64,000 bases of DNA from Nereocystis luetkeana. Taxonomy: Eukaryota > Sar > Phaeophyceae > Laminariales > Laminariaceae. Location: positions 7,373,586 through 7,437,585 of the forward strand of contig JARUPZ010000007.1 of NCBI GenBank assembly GCA_031213475.1. The letters are read 5' to 3'. The notes below the pieces were generated by a model. The model had not been told where the DNA came from. It saw only the letters and a list, made by a program, of their open reading frames with translations, and did no database searches. Made by a program: the position numbers and the translations under genes. Position 1 is the first letter of the stretch. The number at the start of each line of letters is the position of its first letter. This document shows, in pieces, positions 1 through 11,400 of this stretch.

Positions 1-192
1 GAACACAGCGTTGCAGGTTATGTTAGCTTGATCTTTCATCCCTGCCTTTCCTGGTTGCCGTGCGTTGTGCCTTGTCTTAGTATCTGTTGCTGGTGGTACT
101 GCTGCTCGTAGTGTCGTAGTGACCACTTTGTCTTACGATATACCGTTACGCTTAGTGTATGTACTCCGTAAAAGGCACCATTTACCTTGCAG

Positions 193-2623
193 GAGGAGGC
201 ATGGGGTACTCTGTCGAATCTCCTACGAACTGTAGGTACGAATCATGTCACTGAAGGAAAAACCGCTGAACGGTGAGGTCCTCAGGTATCCATACCAGGT
301 ATAGGATACCAGGTATAGCAATGTACGTACATCGACATGTTTCATGCTGGTACCCAACTTGCATGTTTTTCAAGTATAACATCAGCCGCCGACGTTCGCT
401 GTTCAGTGCCCAACACCAGGGAGCCCTACGTGCCGTAGTGCTAGGACATTCATGGCACGCCCGTAGCATTCAGTGCGCACAGGCGTGTTGTATAGTTCCG
501 CGGAGTTAATTGCTGTGTGGCGGCTGTAAAACCTTCAGTTGTTTTATTGTTGTCTTCATGCCCACGGCTGATGGCATGTTGCGAGCGACAGACCCAGAGG
601 CAAGGCAGGACTTTGATGCCTGGTAAGGGATACCCAGAGGGTTCGAAAGGCTCGTACAGCACGATATTTACATAGGGCATACTAGACGTATCAAGTTAGT
701 GCGTACTACTCGTACCACCACATGCTGGCATGCTTGCAAGAGGGCGCTCAATACTTTCATGAAACAATCGCCGCTACGAGGGGAGCGCTCTGTACCTGCG
801 AACTATTGCGTGTGTCTCGTATTTTGTGACCACAGAGCTTGTATCTCTCTAGCATGAAGAGTCATCACGGATATTGGATGTGGTAGAGGTCGATGGGTAG
901 GAAGAGCGGTGTAACATGAAGAATACACGCACACTCTAATTTGCTTTCTTCGACGGTATCCGAGCACCAACAACTCTAAACACCACCGCCCTCTGTCCTC
1001 GTCATACCCACCTGATGTCCCCACGTCCGAATCATACCGAGACGTTCTAATCGTACCGTCGCGCCCGCCAATACCAGCTAGCGGTGGAGGGGGTGCTGAA
1101 ACTGCTGAAGGATCCCTCCAAGTGGGACGAAGCGCGAGAGGCGCTCAAGTCACCCCCCCTGGCCCCGGCAGACTTCAAGACCTGCTTTCGTACGTACAGC
1201 GATGCGGACCCGGAGCAGCACCTGGCTTTCGACCTGTACCGAATACAGGCGCAAGAGGCCCTGAAGGTAATTGGCATCGCCACCATCACGACCATCACCA
1301 TTATTGCCATTATTGTCATGGTCTTGGTCGTGATGATTATCGTCATCGTCTCTCGCGTTGTCGGCGGGCACTTGTTTTGTTTCTTCAGACGTAGGAATGA
1401 TGGGGTGGGGGCTGGATTCTTGTGCGTGCCACTGGGTATAGTTTCCTCACGTGCCGTGCTACCACAACTGCAATTGTTACTACTACTATACTACTGCGTA
1501 CAGCTGTGGTTCTAATGAGTGCCCCCGCCTTTTAGGCGAAACTCGTAATCGTCGGACAGATGCCACCCGGATCTGGCGAGCAGTTACTTCTCGTATCGCC
1601 CGGCAGGGGTGCCGTAAGGCACGCACTCGATCGACCGCCGGCTGGAGGTCTGGTCTTGGCCTGTATAAGACCAAAACCCAGGATCGTCGTTCACATTATC
1701 AACCGCCATCATTAATTACGGTCGAAATAAGTAAAGCTGCGGTTGGCTGAAATCGCGTCGCCGATTGATGTTATATACTACCAGTACAGTACCACTATGT
1801 CCATAAAATAAGGACCGCTTGCATATTGATATTAAATATAAACGGTTTTATATTTCGGGAGGTATTGGAACCCAAGTATATCTACCTCAAAAGTGGCAAG
1901 TGCGATCGTAGCAACCCTCTGGGAATCGAGCGTGCAACAACCGTACGCGTCTTCTCATGCTGCGCACGTGTCGTGCATATATATATATATATACATACTA
2001 AGTATATATACCCTTCTGTTGCAATTCGGACACACACCCCGTACCTGAGCAGCCCGCGCTGCTTCGAGTGGTGAGGTCAACACTGTTATCGTCACTATAG
2101 GTTTCGACACGTTTTCTCTCTGAATGCGTTCAAGGGGATAATACCGGCAATACTGTAGTAGCGCCGTTGTTCTGCTCCATGCTATACCAGATCAAGTATG
2201 TGACACATGGACCGACGAATGAAACCACGACCCCCTTCTCTCTCGCGCGCGCGTGCAAACCCCTCTCGCAACACCGACCAACCTACCGGCGCCTCCGCGT
2301 GGCTCAAAACTTGAAAACATGAACTTCCCGCGTGTGTGCAGGCGGTATCCGAGCTCCTGGCGTACCTGGCCTCCGAAAAAGCCAAGGGAGCAGAGATCGT
2401 CGGGGAAGACGTGGAAGACTTGGAGGACGCCGGGCGATCGGTGCTGCAGGGTATAGACGATTTCCTCAAGCTCGCGCCCCGCGAGGACGTCTTGATGGTG
2501 GAGCGCAACACGAAAGACCAAGCGGCACGCACGGCGGCGGCGAAGTCAGCGGTACCAGTGGGGCGGGAGTTGGAAGGAGCCGTGGTAGGGGAGGGGGCGT
2601 TTGTGGCCGGTGCTCGGATTTAA
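193..2623 (+). CDS. Small helical protein, possibly PsbQ-like lumenal (5' partial)
   Basis: Three exons are visible: 193-235, 1082-1266 and 2342-2623 (stop TAA). They join in phase (14 codons plus 1 nt, then 2 nt plus 61 codons, then 93 codons) and give 169 residues. Acceptors are ttgcAG, gctAG and gtgcAG; donors are GTACGA and GTAATT. Positions 1-192 read as the end of an upstream intron, so the start codon lies before the window. The peptide is all-helical in character, with a run from LLKDPSKWDEAR through FKTCFRTYSDADPE to AVSELLAYLASEKAKG and GIDDFLKLAPREDV. The size and helix pattern resemble the four-helix-bundle PsbQ/PsbQ' family of photosystem II extrinsic proteins. That assignment is an inference from pattern only, because the plastid-targeting N-terminus is not in view. 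The last ~30 residues are Gly/Ala rich, and a possible donor (GTACCA near 2552) could shorten them. The gene itself is well supported; its function is not. Confidence 0.72.
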
Positions 2624-5444
2624 AGATTTTCAGTTTTTGTTTTGATTTTTGCGGGCGATCTGCTGAAAGCCTCGAGTTACTTGCCGTTATTTACGTCGAC
2701 GAGCTGATGTTAAGTTTCTATCATTTATTAAAAAAAGGGGGCAACTCGTTCGAACTGCCGACATGATTTCAACTGCGGTTACTGGTGGCAGGTAGCACGT
2801 GGTGGTAGCAATAAATTGAGCCTAATTGTTACGTCGTCTGATTTCGTTGATCGGGCGATCGAGGAGAAGATTTTTGTTGGGGGGAGCACTCAATGCGCGT
2901 GCGTGTCTGAGCGAGAACATGGCACCCTCTGGCGTAGAGTTGAGGCCCCTTATCCTCCTCGTGACCCGTCAAAAACTGCAACCATTTTGTCGGGAGATGC
3001 TACACGCAACTACTGTATTAATAGTGTGGGACACCAATTTTCAGTGTGGCGAATGAGGGGAAAGCACCGTACCCGGAGCAGGCTTTCCGGAGAGCGAAAC
3101 ACGAGTCTTTCAGAGGCGGCAAAAAACGCAGGTTGATGCGTGTCACGATTGGGGCTTACCGCCATTTTTAATTCTGGGGGCTTCTCAACCAAAATATGCG
3201 GGCTTATCCCGATGAACCCATCGCCCAGGCGCTAACAAAAACTGTTGTGCAACACGAGTGGAATTCATTACCGGGTACCGGGTAGTTCCTTACTATAATA
3301 GTTGTCGAGAGCTCCGTCAGTCAGATGTATTTGCCTTGCCAGCCACAAAGGTTTCAAGTTCATCGTGTTACGTACGCGTGCGCATCGTGCCGAACTACAC
3401 CGGCAGCATGTAAGGGCAAGTCAGCCCCCACAGTGTGGCTGGGAGTCTCCAGCTTTTTATGGTCGTGCTTGTTGTTTGTTCGTTGCCCGCGGGCATCATC
3501 GCCGAACGTGCGACCTAATCAGGTTTGTGAAGTAGTAGCACCATAAATGCGCGGGTCAACGGCGGGTGGTGTCCGGTGCATGTTGAACACACAAACACTT
3601 AAACTTTCATTGCCCACCTAGGGATCAGGTGGGACGGTACATCGTTCCAGGTATTGTGTTTTTGTGAGCAGTCATCACTGCTCGCAATGCGCGCACAATG
3701 CTGAGCCGGGGGGGGCGGGAAGGGTGGTGGCGGGCGGCGAGAGGGGAGGGGGGGGGGCAGGGCGTCCTCGACTACGGCGGGGCATACGAGTGTATCGTCA
3801 CATCCGACACCTGCACGTGTCTTGTCCCCATTGAGGCCTTCTTAAAACCTCTCCCCATCACACAGTCCACCATGTTGCCCGTTGGATTCGATGCCCACTC
3901 CATTTCCTGTTATCTCGGAGTCCGTGTCGCGAACCCACGAACAACTGTTCCTACAACCACTATACACCAACCACCGTGCCGGACGACGGCCCCTGCAATC
4001 CCCGCGCAGAAGCTATATTGCGCCGAACGGCACGGTCCCTCCCTGCAACCCAGCGCAGACGCTATATTGCGCCGAACGACAGGCCCTCCCGGCACCAAAT
4101 GTCTTTCTAGCTACGGTCCCTGCAACCCAGTGGCAAAAAACTATTATTGCCCTCCGAAACGCGGGCCTGCTGCCATGTGTACCCCGCCGACACCTTGCAC
4201 GCGACCCTAGCCAGACCCTAGCCAGCCCACCCACCCGCCGCGACAAGAACAACTAAAGACAGCAGAGAGGGAGATATTCCCGCACACACATGGGGCGCAC
4301 GCTTTTTTGCCTCTGCTCGTCGAGGAATATACGACTTGGAAATTTCCGCGGTGTCTCCATCCCACCACCGACGTGCATCCCACCCCCCCTCTGGCCGACC
4401 CGATATCTTGACCCAAACTAAGCTTTTACAGCGGAGCTAAACGAGCAAGCAGCCTGGCGAACAAACCGCGCGTTATCTCTCTTGTTCTGAGGTATCAAAA
4501 GGTGGATAGATAGGTGAAAGGGCATATACCCGTAGGTAGGTGGGTGTGTTCTACCGCCCGGGCTATGCTACAGCGTCGATGTGGCCAGGGTCAAGCGTGT
4601 TGATGGTGTGCGCTAAACAAGCGACACCATGATCCCTGTGCCGCGACAAAAGACGGTTGGGCCGACGGGTGTGGCTGGCATCGGTGATATCGTGGTGGCA
4701 AACATAGCGCCGAACTACTCGTCAACACGCGCGACCCGACGGAAGCCAACAGTTGCACTGGGGTAACCTCGTTCGCTCAGTCATCCACGAACCACGACAG
4801 TGCGGCTAAATATCCCCCAAGAAGGAAGGAGGCGAACAGAGTCCCCCGCGACAAGGCGCGAAACCTGTCCCTCCCGCGGTACTTGTTTCGCAACATGCGG
4901 CTACGCCACGCCACGCTACGCCACACCCCTCACGCTTCCGCTACGATGCTGACTTTCTTTTGTCACCACTCGTGTCTTTATATTTTTCATTCTTGCTTCC
5001 TCCCGCCGAAGATACCGAACAACAGTCAGCTAGCTGGCTCTTCCATGGATGCAGAGGAGGCACGGACACGAGCACAGCAACACACAAAAAAAACACTAGG
5101 TGGTCGCAGCCATCAGCTCCCTTCCCCGACCACCATCACCCCGCCCCCCCTCCCCCCTACCAACGCACCAACCATGGACCGGCAGGGTTGCCCCTACATT
5201 CCCCGAGCCGCCGACAAGACATTTCGCGCTTCAAAAGGTGGACTAAAAAAACTTTCGTTTCCCCCCCCCTCCCCCGCCACCCCCCCCCCCAACCCCCCCG
5301 CTACCCCACCCCACCCCCCTCTCCCGCCTTCTCCTTCCTACAGAACGCCGGCCTCGCGAGAGGTCTTCACCTAAAAGACATCGACCGACCGATCGACAGA
5401 CCACCTCCGCCATCAGAGTTATTCCAATCCTTGCCCCTTTTTTT
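2624..5444. other. Intergenic region between convergent genes
   Basis: No exon is supported here. The stretch separates the stop of the upstream + strand gene from the stop of the - strand ankyrin gene. It holds G-runs (3706-3760), a short tandem repeat (3976-4150), C-rich low-complexity DNA (5120-5340) and AT-poor filler. Open frames of 160-250 codons around 4880-5800 are Pro/Gly/Ala translations of C-rich and G-rich tracts, with no domain signal. Confidence 0.6.
3976..4150. repeat. Degenerate tandem repeat, ~55-bp unit, about 3 copies
   Basis: The phrase GCAGAAGCTATATTGCGCCG returns at about 55-bp spacing as GCAGACGCTATATTGCGCCG and then in a weaker form near 4125-4145, each preceded by TCCCTGCAAC-like text. 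It is a small minisatellite in the intergenic region. Confidence 0.6.
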
Positions 5445-8400
5445 TTACACCTTGCGGCGCTTGGCATCCTCCATCGGGCCTTGGCCATGTACCCCTCCGT
5501 TGGCGGGAGGAGCCGCGACGGCGGCCACCGGAGCAGGAGTCGGAGTTGGAGTGGGAGCGTGGGTGGGGGCGTGGGCGTGGGTGGGGGTGGGGCCGTGGGT
5601 GGGAGCTGGGGCCGGTGCCGGGGCTGGGGTTGGAGCGGGAGCGGGGGGTGCCGCGGGGGGTGCCGTGGCAGGTGCTGCGGCGGGTGCCGAGGCGGGTGCC
5701 GCGCTGTGAGCAGCAGGAGCAGGAGCAGCGACAGGGGGCGGGGGCTGCGGCGCCGCACTTGCGGCAATTCTCTCCTGGCGGTGTCGACGGCGGCGGGCAT
5801 CAAGCGTGCAAAAAAAAGCGAGGGGACGGGATGACGGGGTTTCGATTAGGGCCCATCTTAACGGGGACTTTTATTTTTTCTTGTTTTTTTTCTAATGTAA
5901 TTTGCATCTGATTGGTCCAAGAGTGAACGACCAAGCAGGCAAATTGGAAAATTTGAATTTGAGTGAAAAGTCTTTCGGGGCTTTTTTCGAGTAATTTTTT
6001 TTAATTCAATTTGGAATTTGGGAGTTCCTCGGTCTTGATGTAGCATGTTCATGGTGGGTCAACACCCTCAGTGGAGTCTGGGGCGATTCTCCGCCACTTC
6101 GGTGACCACGATCGAAGGGATAAAACGCGAACCGGACCGAGAGGTGACCGGAGCAATAGACGTGCCCACGCCCACAGACCATAGAACATCGTACCCCGGC
6201 GGTGGCGCCTCAAAAGTAGTCATGGCGGCCGCAATTCCAATTATTCGGCCTACTCGATTGGCCAACAATCACGAAAATTGAGCAAACGAGCAAAAAAACT
6301 GAGGATACGCTCGAGACCTCGATATAGCTGCATCACCGCTGCTGTTCCGCACGTGGCGCTTGAGGGCTTCCTCCGCCCACCCAAGACACCCCGAGAGTGA
6401 TAGCTTCCTATCCTGCGCGACTAAAAAGAAAAAGACGCTGGCGGCGGCGCGCATGCGGCAGCGCAAACCTTCGCTCTCGTCTACGCTCGTCGCTGTTTTT
6501 CGGCTGGGCGTTGTGTGACGCGGCGCGTTCTTCCAGGCTATTCCGATGATTGACAACTAGTACGCTGTTCCCCGATAGGACACGAACACGTTCTTTACTC
6601 GAAATCAAATTGAAATTCATTGAAATAATTTCTTCACTTCCAAATAGCGTTTCCCGTTAAGATGGGCCCTTAGAGCGAGTCGTGTTTGGAGGGATGGGCG
6701 TCAGTCTTTGTGTGTGTTTGCCTCGTGCTATAACGTCCACTCGACCCCAGCACATCATGTCTCGGGGCATCGAGCAAGGGAGGCAACCTGGAAGCGTAGA
6801 CGGAGGGGACGCCTCTCGACACGGCGTTATTTATATACATCGAAACAATTTGCTGCGGCCGACCTCGTAAACTCAGAGCCGCCGAGACTGAAGCCGCTCT
6901 ACACCCACACCGACGTGGCCAAAGAAAGCAATGAGCTGTACGTACGGCGCCATCAGTAGCCATCAGCTATGACAACAGAGGTCGAGTCGGCTCGAAGGAT
7001 GGTCTTTCTGTGCACCAAGGAAAGCTCCGTTGGACTGCCCTGCACCACTCACAACCCCCCCGCAGCCTGTCCGCCCCCATATAAAAAAAACAGACACCCC
7101 CGCTCGACACTGCCGCTGACATGCAATACGCGTTTCACGAAAAAAAAACGTTCGACACAACGGAAACCACAAAAAAGGAAGAAAAACAAGAAAGGAGAAA
7201 AAACTAAATCGACAAACAAAAAAGCAAGGACTCCAGGAACGGACGACCGACCGACGGACCCACCGAACGACCGACCCACGGACCGAACAACCGACCGACC
7301 GCGCGCACTCACCGCTTGGAGAGCCGCCACAGCCTCCTCAAGCTTCTTCACACGCCGCTTAAGCTCCCCCACCTCGTCGCTGTTGGCGGACGGTGACAGA
7401 AGAGTCGGGTTCGCCGCCCTATAGCACCACGGATCGAGAGACGGAAAGGCGGAAGGAAGAATGAAAACAACAGATGGGGTATGGAAAACCCGGGAACGTA
7501 CCCCGGGTGTCCCCTGACTCTCACAAGGCACAAATAGGGCCCATTATTTGAGCACCACCTCGAAGGCATACCCAACGGGATTCTGTGCATGGGTAGCAAG
7601 ATTCAGCTACATGAAAAACGGTGACACAATCCGGAATGCAGAGGCTCCGGCATCACCGGACGGCTACCGTACCAGCGAAGCGACGAGTCGATCGAATCGG
7701 GTGAAATTGGAATTTACGTCGAAAGGAGGGGGCGTGCCGAAGAAAGCCAACTCCAGGCCTGAACCCGGAAGACAGGAGAGTAAGGCGAGCTTTTCGCGCC
7801 CTCCCCGCTTTCCCGAGGGTGTTTAACCATTTACCAGGTATTCGATAGAACGGTTGACACACCTTGCGTACGAGACGCAAAAAGCAAACTCTAACCCTAC
7901 CCCAACCAGACCCACTCAACCATTGAATATTGCGTGTTTCCTTTGTTTCGCACACGTATGCCTCAATCAGTTGTAACTGCACCGAGAACGGTTGGGTCTG
8001 TCCCGGTCAACACCATTTTCTGCCACCCGCGAACAAAAACACAGACATGCACCCAACCAACCACGACGAACGCAAAAGGTTTCATATCAAGCATGTAAGC
8101 CCATCAACTCTTCCTTATCCCTAGCGCCAACTTTTTTCCGGCCGTACAAATAAACGCACAACACCCCCTCGGCTGCCAAAGGAGCGTATGGCAGACAAGA
8201 CAGCCGTTCAGGCGAACAAACTAGCCGGTACAATAAATAGAACTCACGGTTGCCCAAGCAGCGTATGCCCGACAAGACGGCCGTTCGAGCGAACGAACTA
8301 GTCGGTACAATCAAGAGAACCCACAGGGAGTCGTTAATGTTTTTTCGCAAAGAGCCGAGCCAATACGGCGGTCTCGTTGGCCCAACTACCCCATGAGTAA

Positions 8401-11400
8401 GTACACAGCACCAACACCAGCAACAACCACGACCACAACCAACATCAACAGCGGAAGTTCCGGTAAACAGCGGGCGGGAAAGGCAGCCACGGCGCCAACC
8501 CACCCCCGCCGCCCACCTGCCAACAGTAAAGATACTTATTTGTCTTTTCTCACCTCAGCGCAGCGCTAACCGCGACCTTGAGCGGTGTTGCTACCGTTTC
8601 GTGGAAGTCTTCTCCGGGCGCCCGACCATGTGCGTCCTGCACGCACGCGTCCGCAAAAGACAAGAAATATTCAGAACCCCGGGACGGACTCAAAACAGAT
8701 CGCCCACAAACAAGAGGGTAGCTTCCCAGGCCTTGTAGTAGCGGGAGAAGGGGGTGCCCTTAGGTCTTCCCACGGCGGGAGTCAACAGAACCGTACCGTA
8801 CGCACAGTCTGGCGGGGCTCCAGCATCTTGTGTCGCACGTCCTAACCCATCTCTCGAAATAGTAAAAACGAGACAGACTTCAACTCACGAAATAAAGTAC
8901 CGTATTCCCCATAAACACATCACACACCAACAACCCACAGCTGTACACCCCCCCCTAACCCCCCCTTCTCTCGCCCCTCGAATCCCTCCAGCCGCCGCCC
9001 ACACCACTCTCATGTCGATGATTGGAGGCAGGCCGATGAACCTTCCGAAAAACCCGGAATCGTAGTGGCTGGGAACTTGACATTCACAACACCCCCCACC
9101 CCTCCTGGCCTCTCCCACGCAAATTCACGGTCCCGCCGCACGCCGCCCTCCCCCGCTCCATCGCTTTCCTACCTTAAGCGTTGTGTCCGCACCGGCCGCC
9201 AGGAGTTCCCGCACGGAGTGGAGGTGCCCCTGGCAAGATCAAACGCAAGCGTGAGCGGATGCGAGAACGGTATGGGGTACGGGCTACCGGAAGTCAGCAA
9301 AATGACCCACCAAGGGCAGGAAGGCAAAAGGCATACCTATGCATGACCCAACGAGACATGAGGCAAAAATGTACGGATGGCGACATAACGTCCCAACAAG
9401 CCATAAAAGCACACACATACGTACGGTGCCCTTGTCACTTCGTACGTAGGGGACGAGCTCAACGACGAACGATCTCGGGCTGTCACTCCAGGCGAAACCT
9501 CACGTACGCACTGGCAACGAGCCAACGAGCGCAATCCAAGCTCCCCACGCGCACGCGGTCTGATAAGTCGGGGGAACGCGTGCCAATCAACAGGCGGGTC
9601 AGACAACCACCGTGTAATCAACACCGCCATTTCCGCGCAAGCACGCTGCTAGTGACGAATTTTTGAAGCGACCCGGGCTCGAAGCGGAACAGCGATGGCA
9701 GCCTCCGCCCACCCTCAAACCTAGCGCCGGCGACTACGAGGCAACCACGCCTCCTCTCTCGCCCCCTCCAGGCCAATCTCAAAAACGCCAACGACTCAGA
9801 CCGAACCATGTGGAATCAAAGGTCTCCTCCGGCCGCCTATTTGCAGTCCAAGGACTGCGAGAGAGAACCACGAGCCCATTTATGCAAACCCACAACGGGG
9901 CCGGCGATCGATCACGACAAATAACGGAGGCACGTACCCAGTACGCGGCGAGGTACAGCGGTGTCTGGCCAAGGCGTGTCTTCGCCTGCAGCGCCGGCGG
10001 CGGGGTGGCGCCCACGAGCTCCTTCACCACCTACTCGCCCGTTTGGCAGTGATAAGGACGAGAACGAGGAGGGCGAGGGGTAAGAAATTAGCATCCGTAT
10101 CGAGACTGAAAAATCGGCAGCTCCCGCGCAGGTCAAGAGGGCAGGACACAAGTCAGAAATCAGCATTCGCAACGATACTTGTTATCGCGACTGCTCCAGG
10201 GCAGGGAAGCACAAAGTCGAATTAGTCATGACGCATCGCGAGGCAGATATCCAGAGCAACCAGCAGAAGGGAGCAACAAATCAGCGTTCGCAACGGGACT
10301 GCAAACAGCGGCAATTCCAGGGCAGGGAACAAGTCAGTCCGCCATGGTCAGAGGCATCGGTGCAGATATATCTAAAGCAGCAGCCGAAGCAGCAGCAACA
10401 GCAGCAAAGCGTAGCAGTCGGTCGCTCACTTATCAGCGAAACACCACGACGAAAGCTCACTTTACGACAAAGGCACATTGCATCGACGGCTCCGTAGAGA
10501 AAGTAAGTGCGGTCATGTTAGCCGTCTTTTGATACCGTCAGCGTTGATCAAAGTACACGGTACTTCATACTACACGCGGGTCGTACAACACCTCGCCTTG
10601 GAGTCTGGCATCGAGAGCATCAGCCCGTAACCTAGCAGCCCGCGGTGTTCGGGGTGGCTGATCCTGCGGTTGTCTTTTGACGCGTTTTAAGATAGAGGTG
10701 ACGGGGCTCCTTGGCCTAAAATCGTCGCAATGCCAATCTTGTTTCGAAAATGACGTGTGTGTATACTTGGGCCATGGGATTATCCATCGGACTGCAATTT
10801 GATTATTGCTGACGTCAGTTTTCGGGTGAGGTATGGAGCTCCCCGAGTGAGGAGCCTCATAAAAGTTAGGGTGAAACTCTATCGTAGCACGCCTTTTTTA
10901 TACTCGACACTTTCAAGATAGCTGCCCCTAGCAGCGTACTGTAGTCGTCAGGGGATATGCCGGATACATCCCCGGGTTTCCTATGTGCATACTGGTATCA
11001 CGAACAAAGTACGCGCTGTCATGGGCAGCAAACATCGCAACGTGCCTGCCGCGTACCCTCCTCCGTATTCATGCCTAAAAGTCCCGTCTCCATATTGGCG
11101 GCACACTTCATGTCGTGACACGTGCGGCAGTTTGTGCGCCAGATGGATATACATCGCACAAACCCCTGAGTTATCTCTTCAGGAATGCAGCTACCGCGGC
11201 CGGCTCCGGTTCATTTCATCAGCTGAAGACAGTCGTCTTCAAATCTCAATCAAGCCGCGAAGGAACAACACCACGGGGCAGGCAACAAAAACATCGACAT
11301 CGAAAGAAAAAAGCGAGAATGGTACGGAAATATGCTCTTCTCGTGCCCACATTACGTGGAGCCGAGCCACGGAGCCCGTACCGGGCCGCAACAACCACAG

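Noticed and set aside
4960-5803. 249-codon + frame and 186-codon - frame over Pro/Gly/Ala-rich DNA
   Set aside because: They come from C- and G-rich low complexity. The part at 5445-5774 is coding, but in a third frame, as the last ankyrin-gene exon ending DAKRRKV.
8171-8328. CRISPR-like direct repeats
   Set aside because: There are only two long, adjacent, imperfect units without regular spacers, in a eukaryotic intron.
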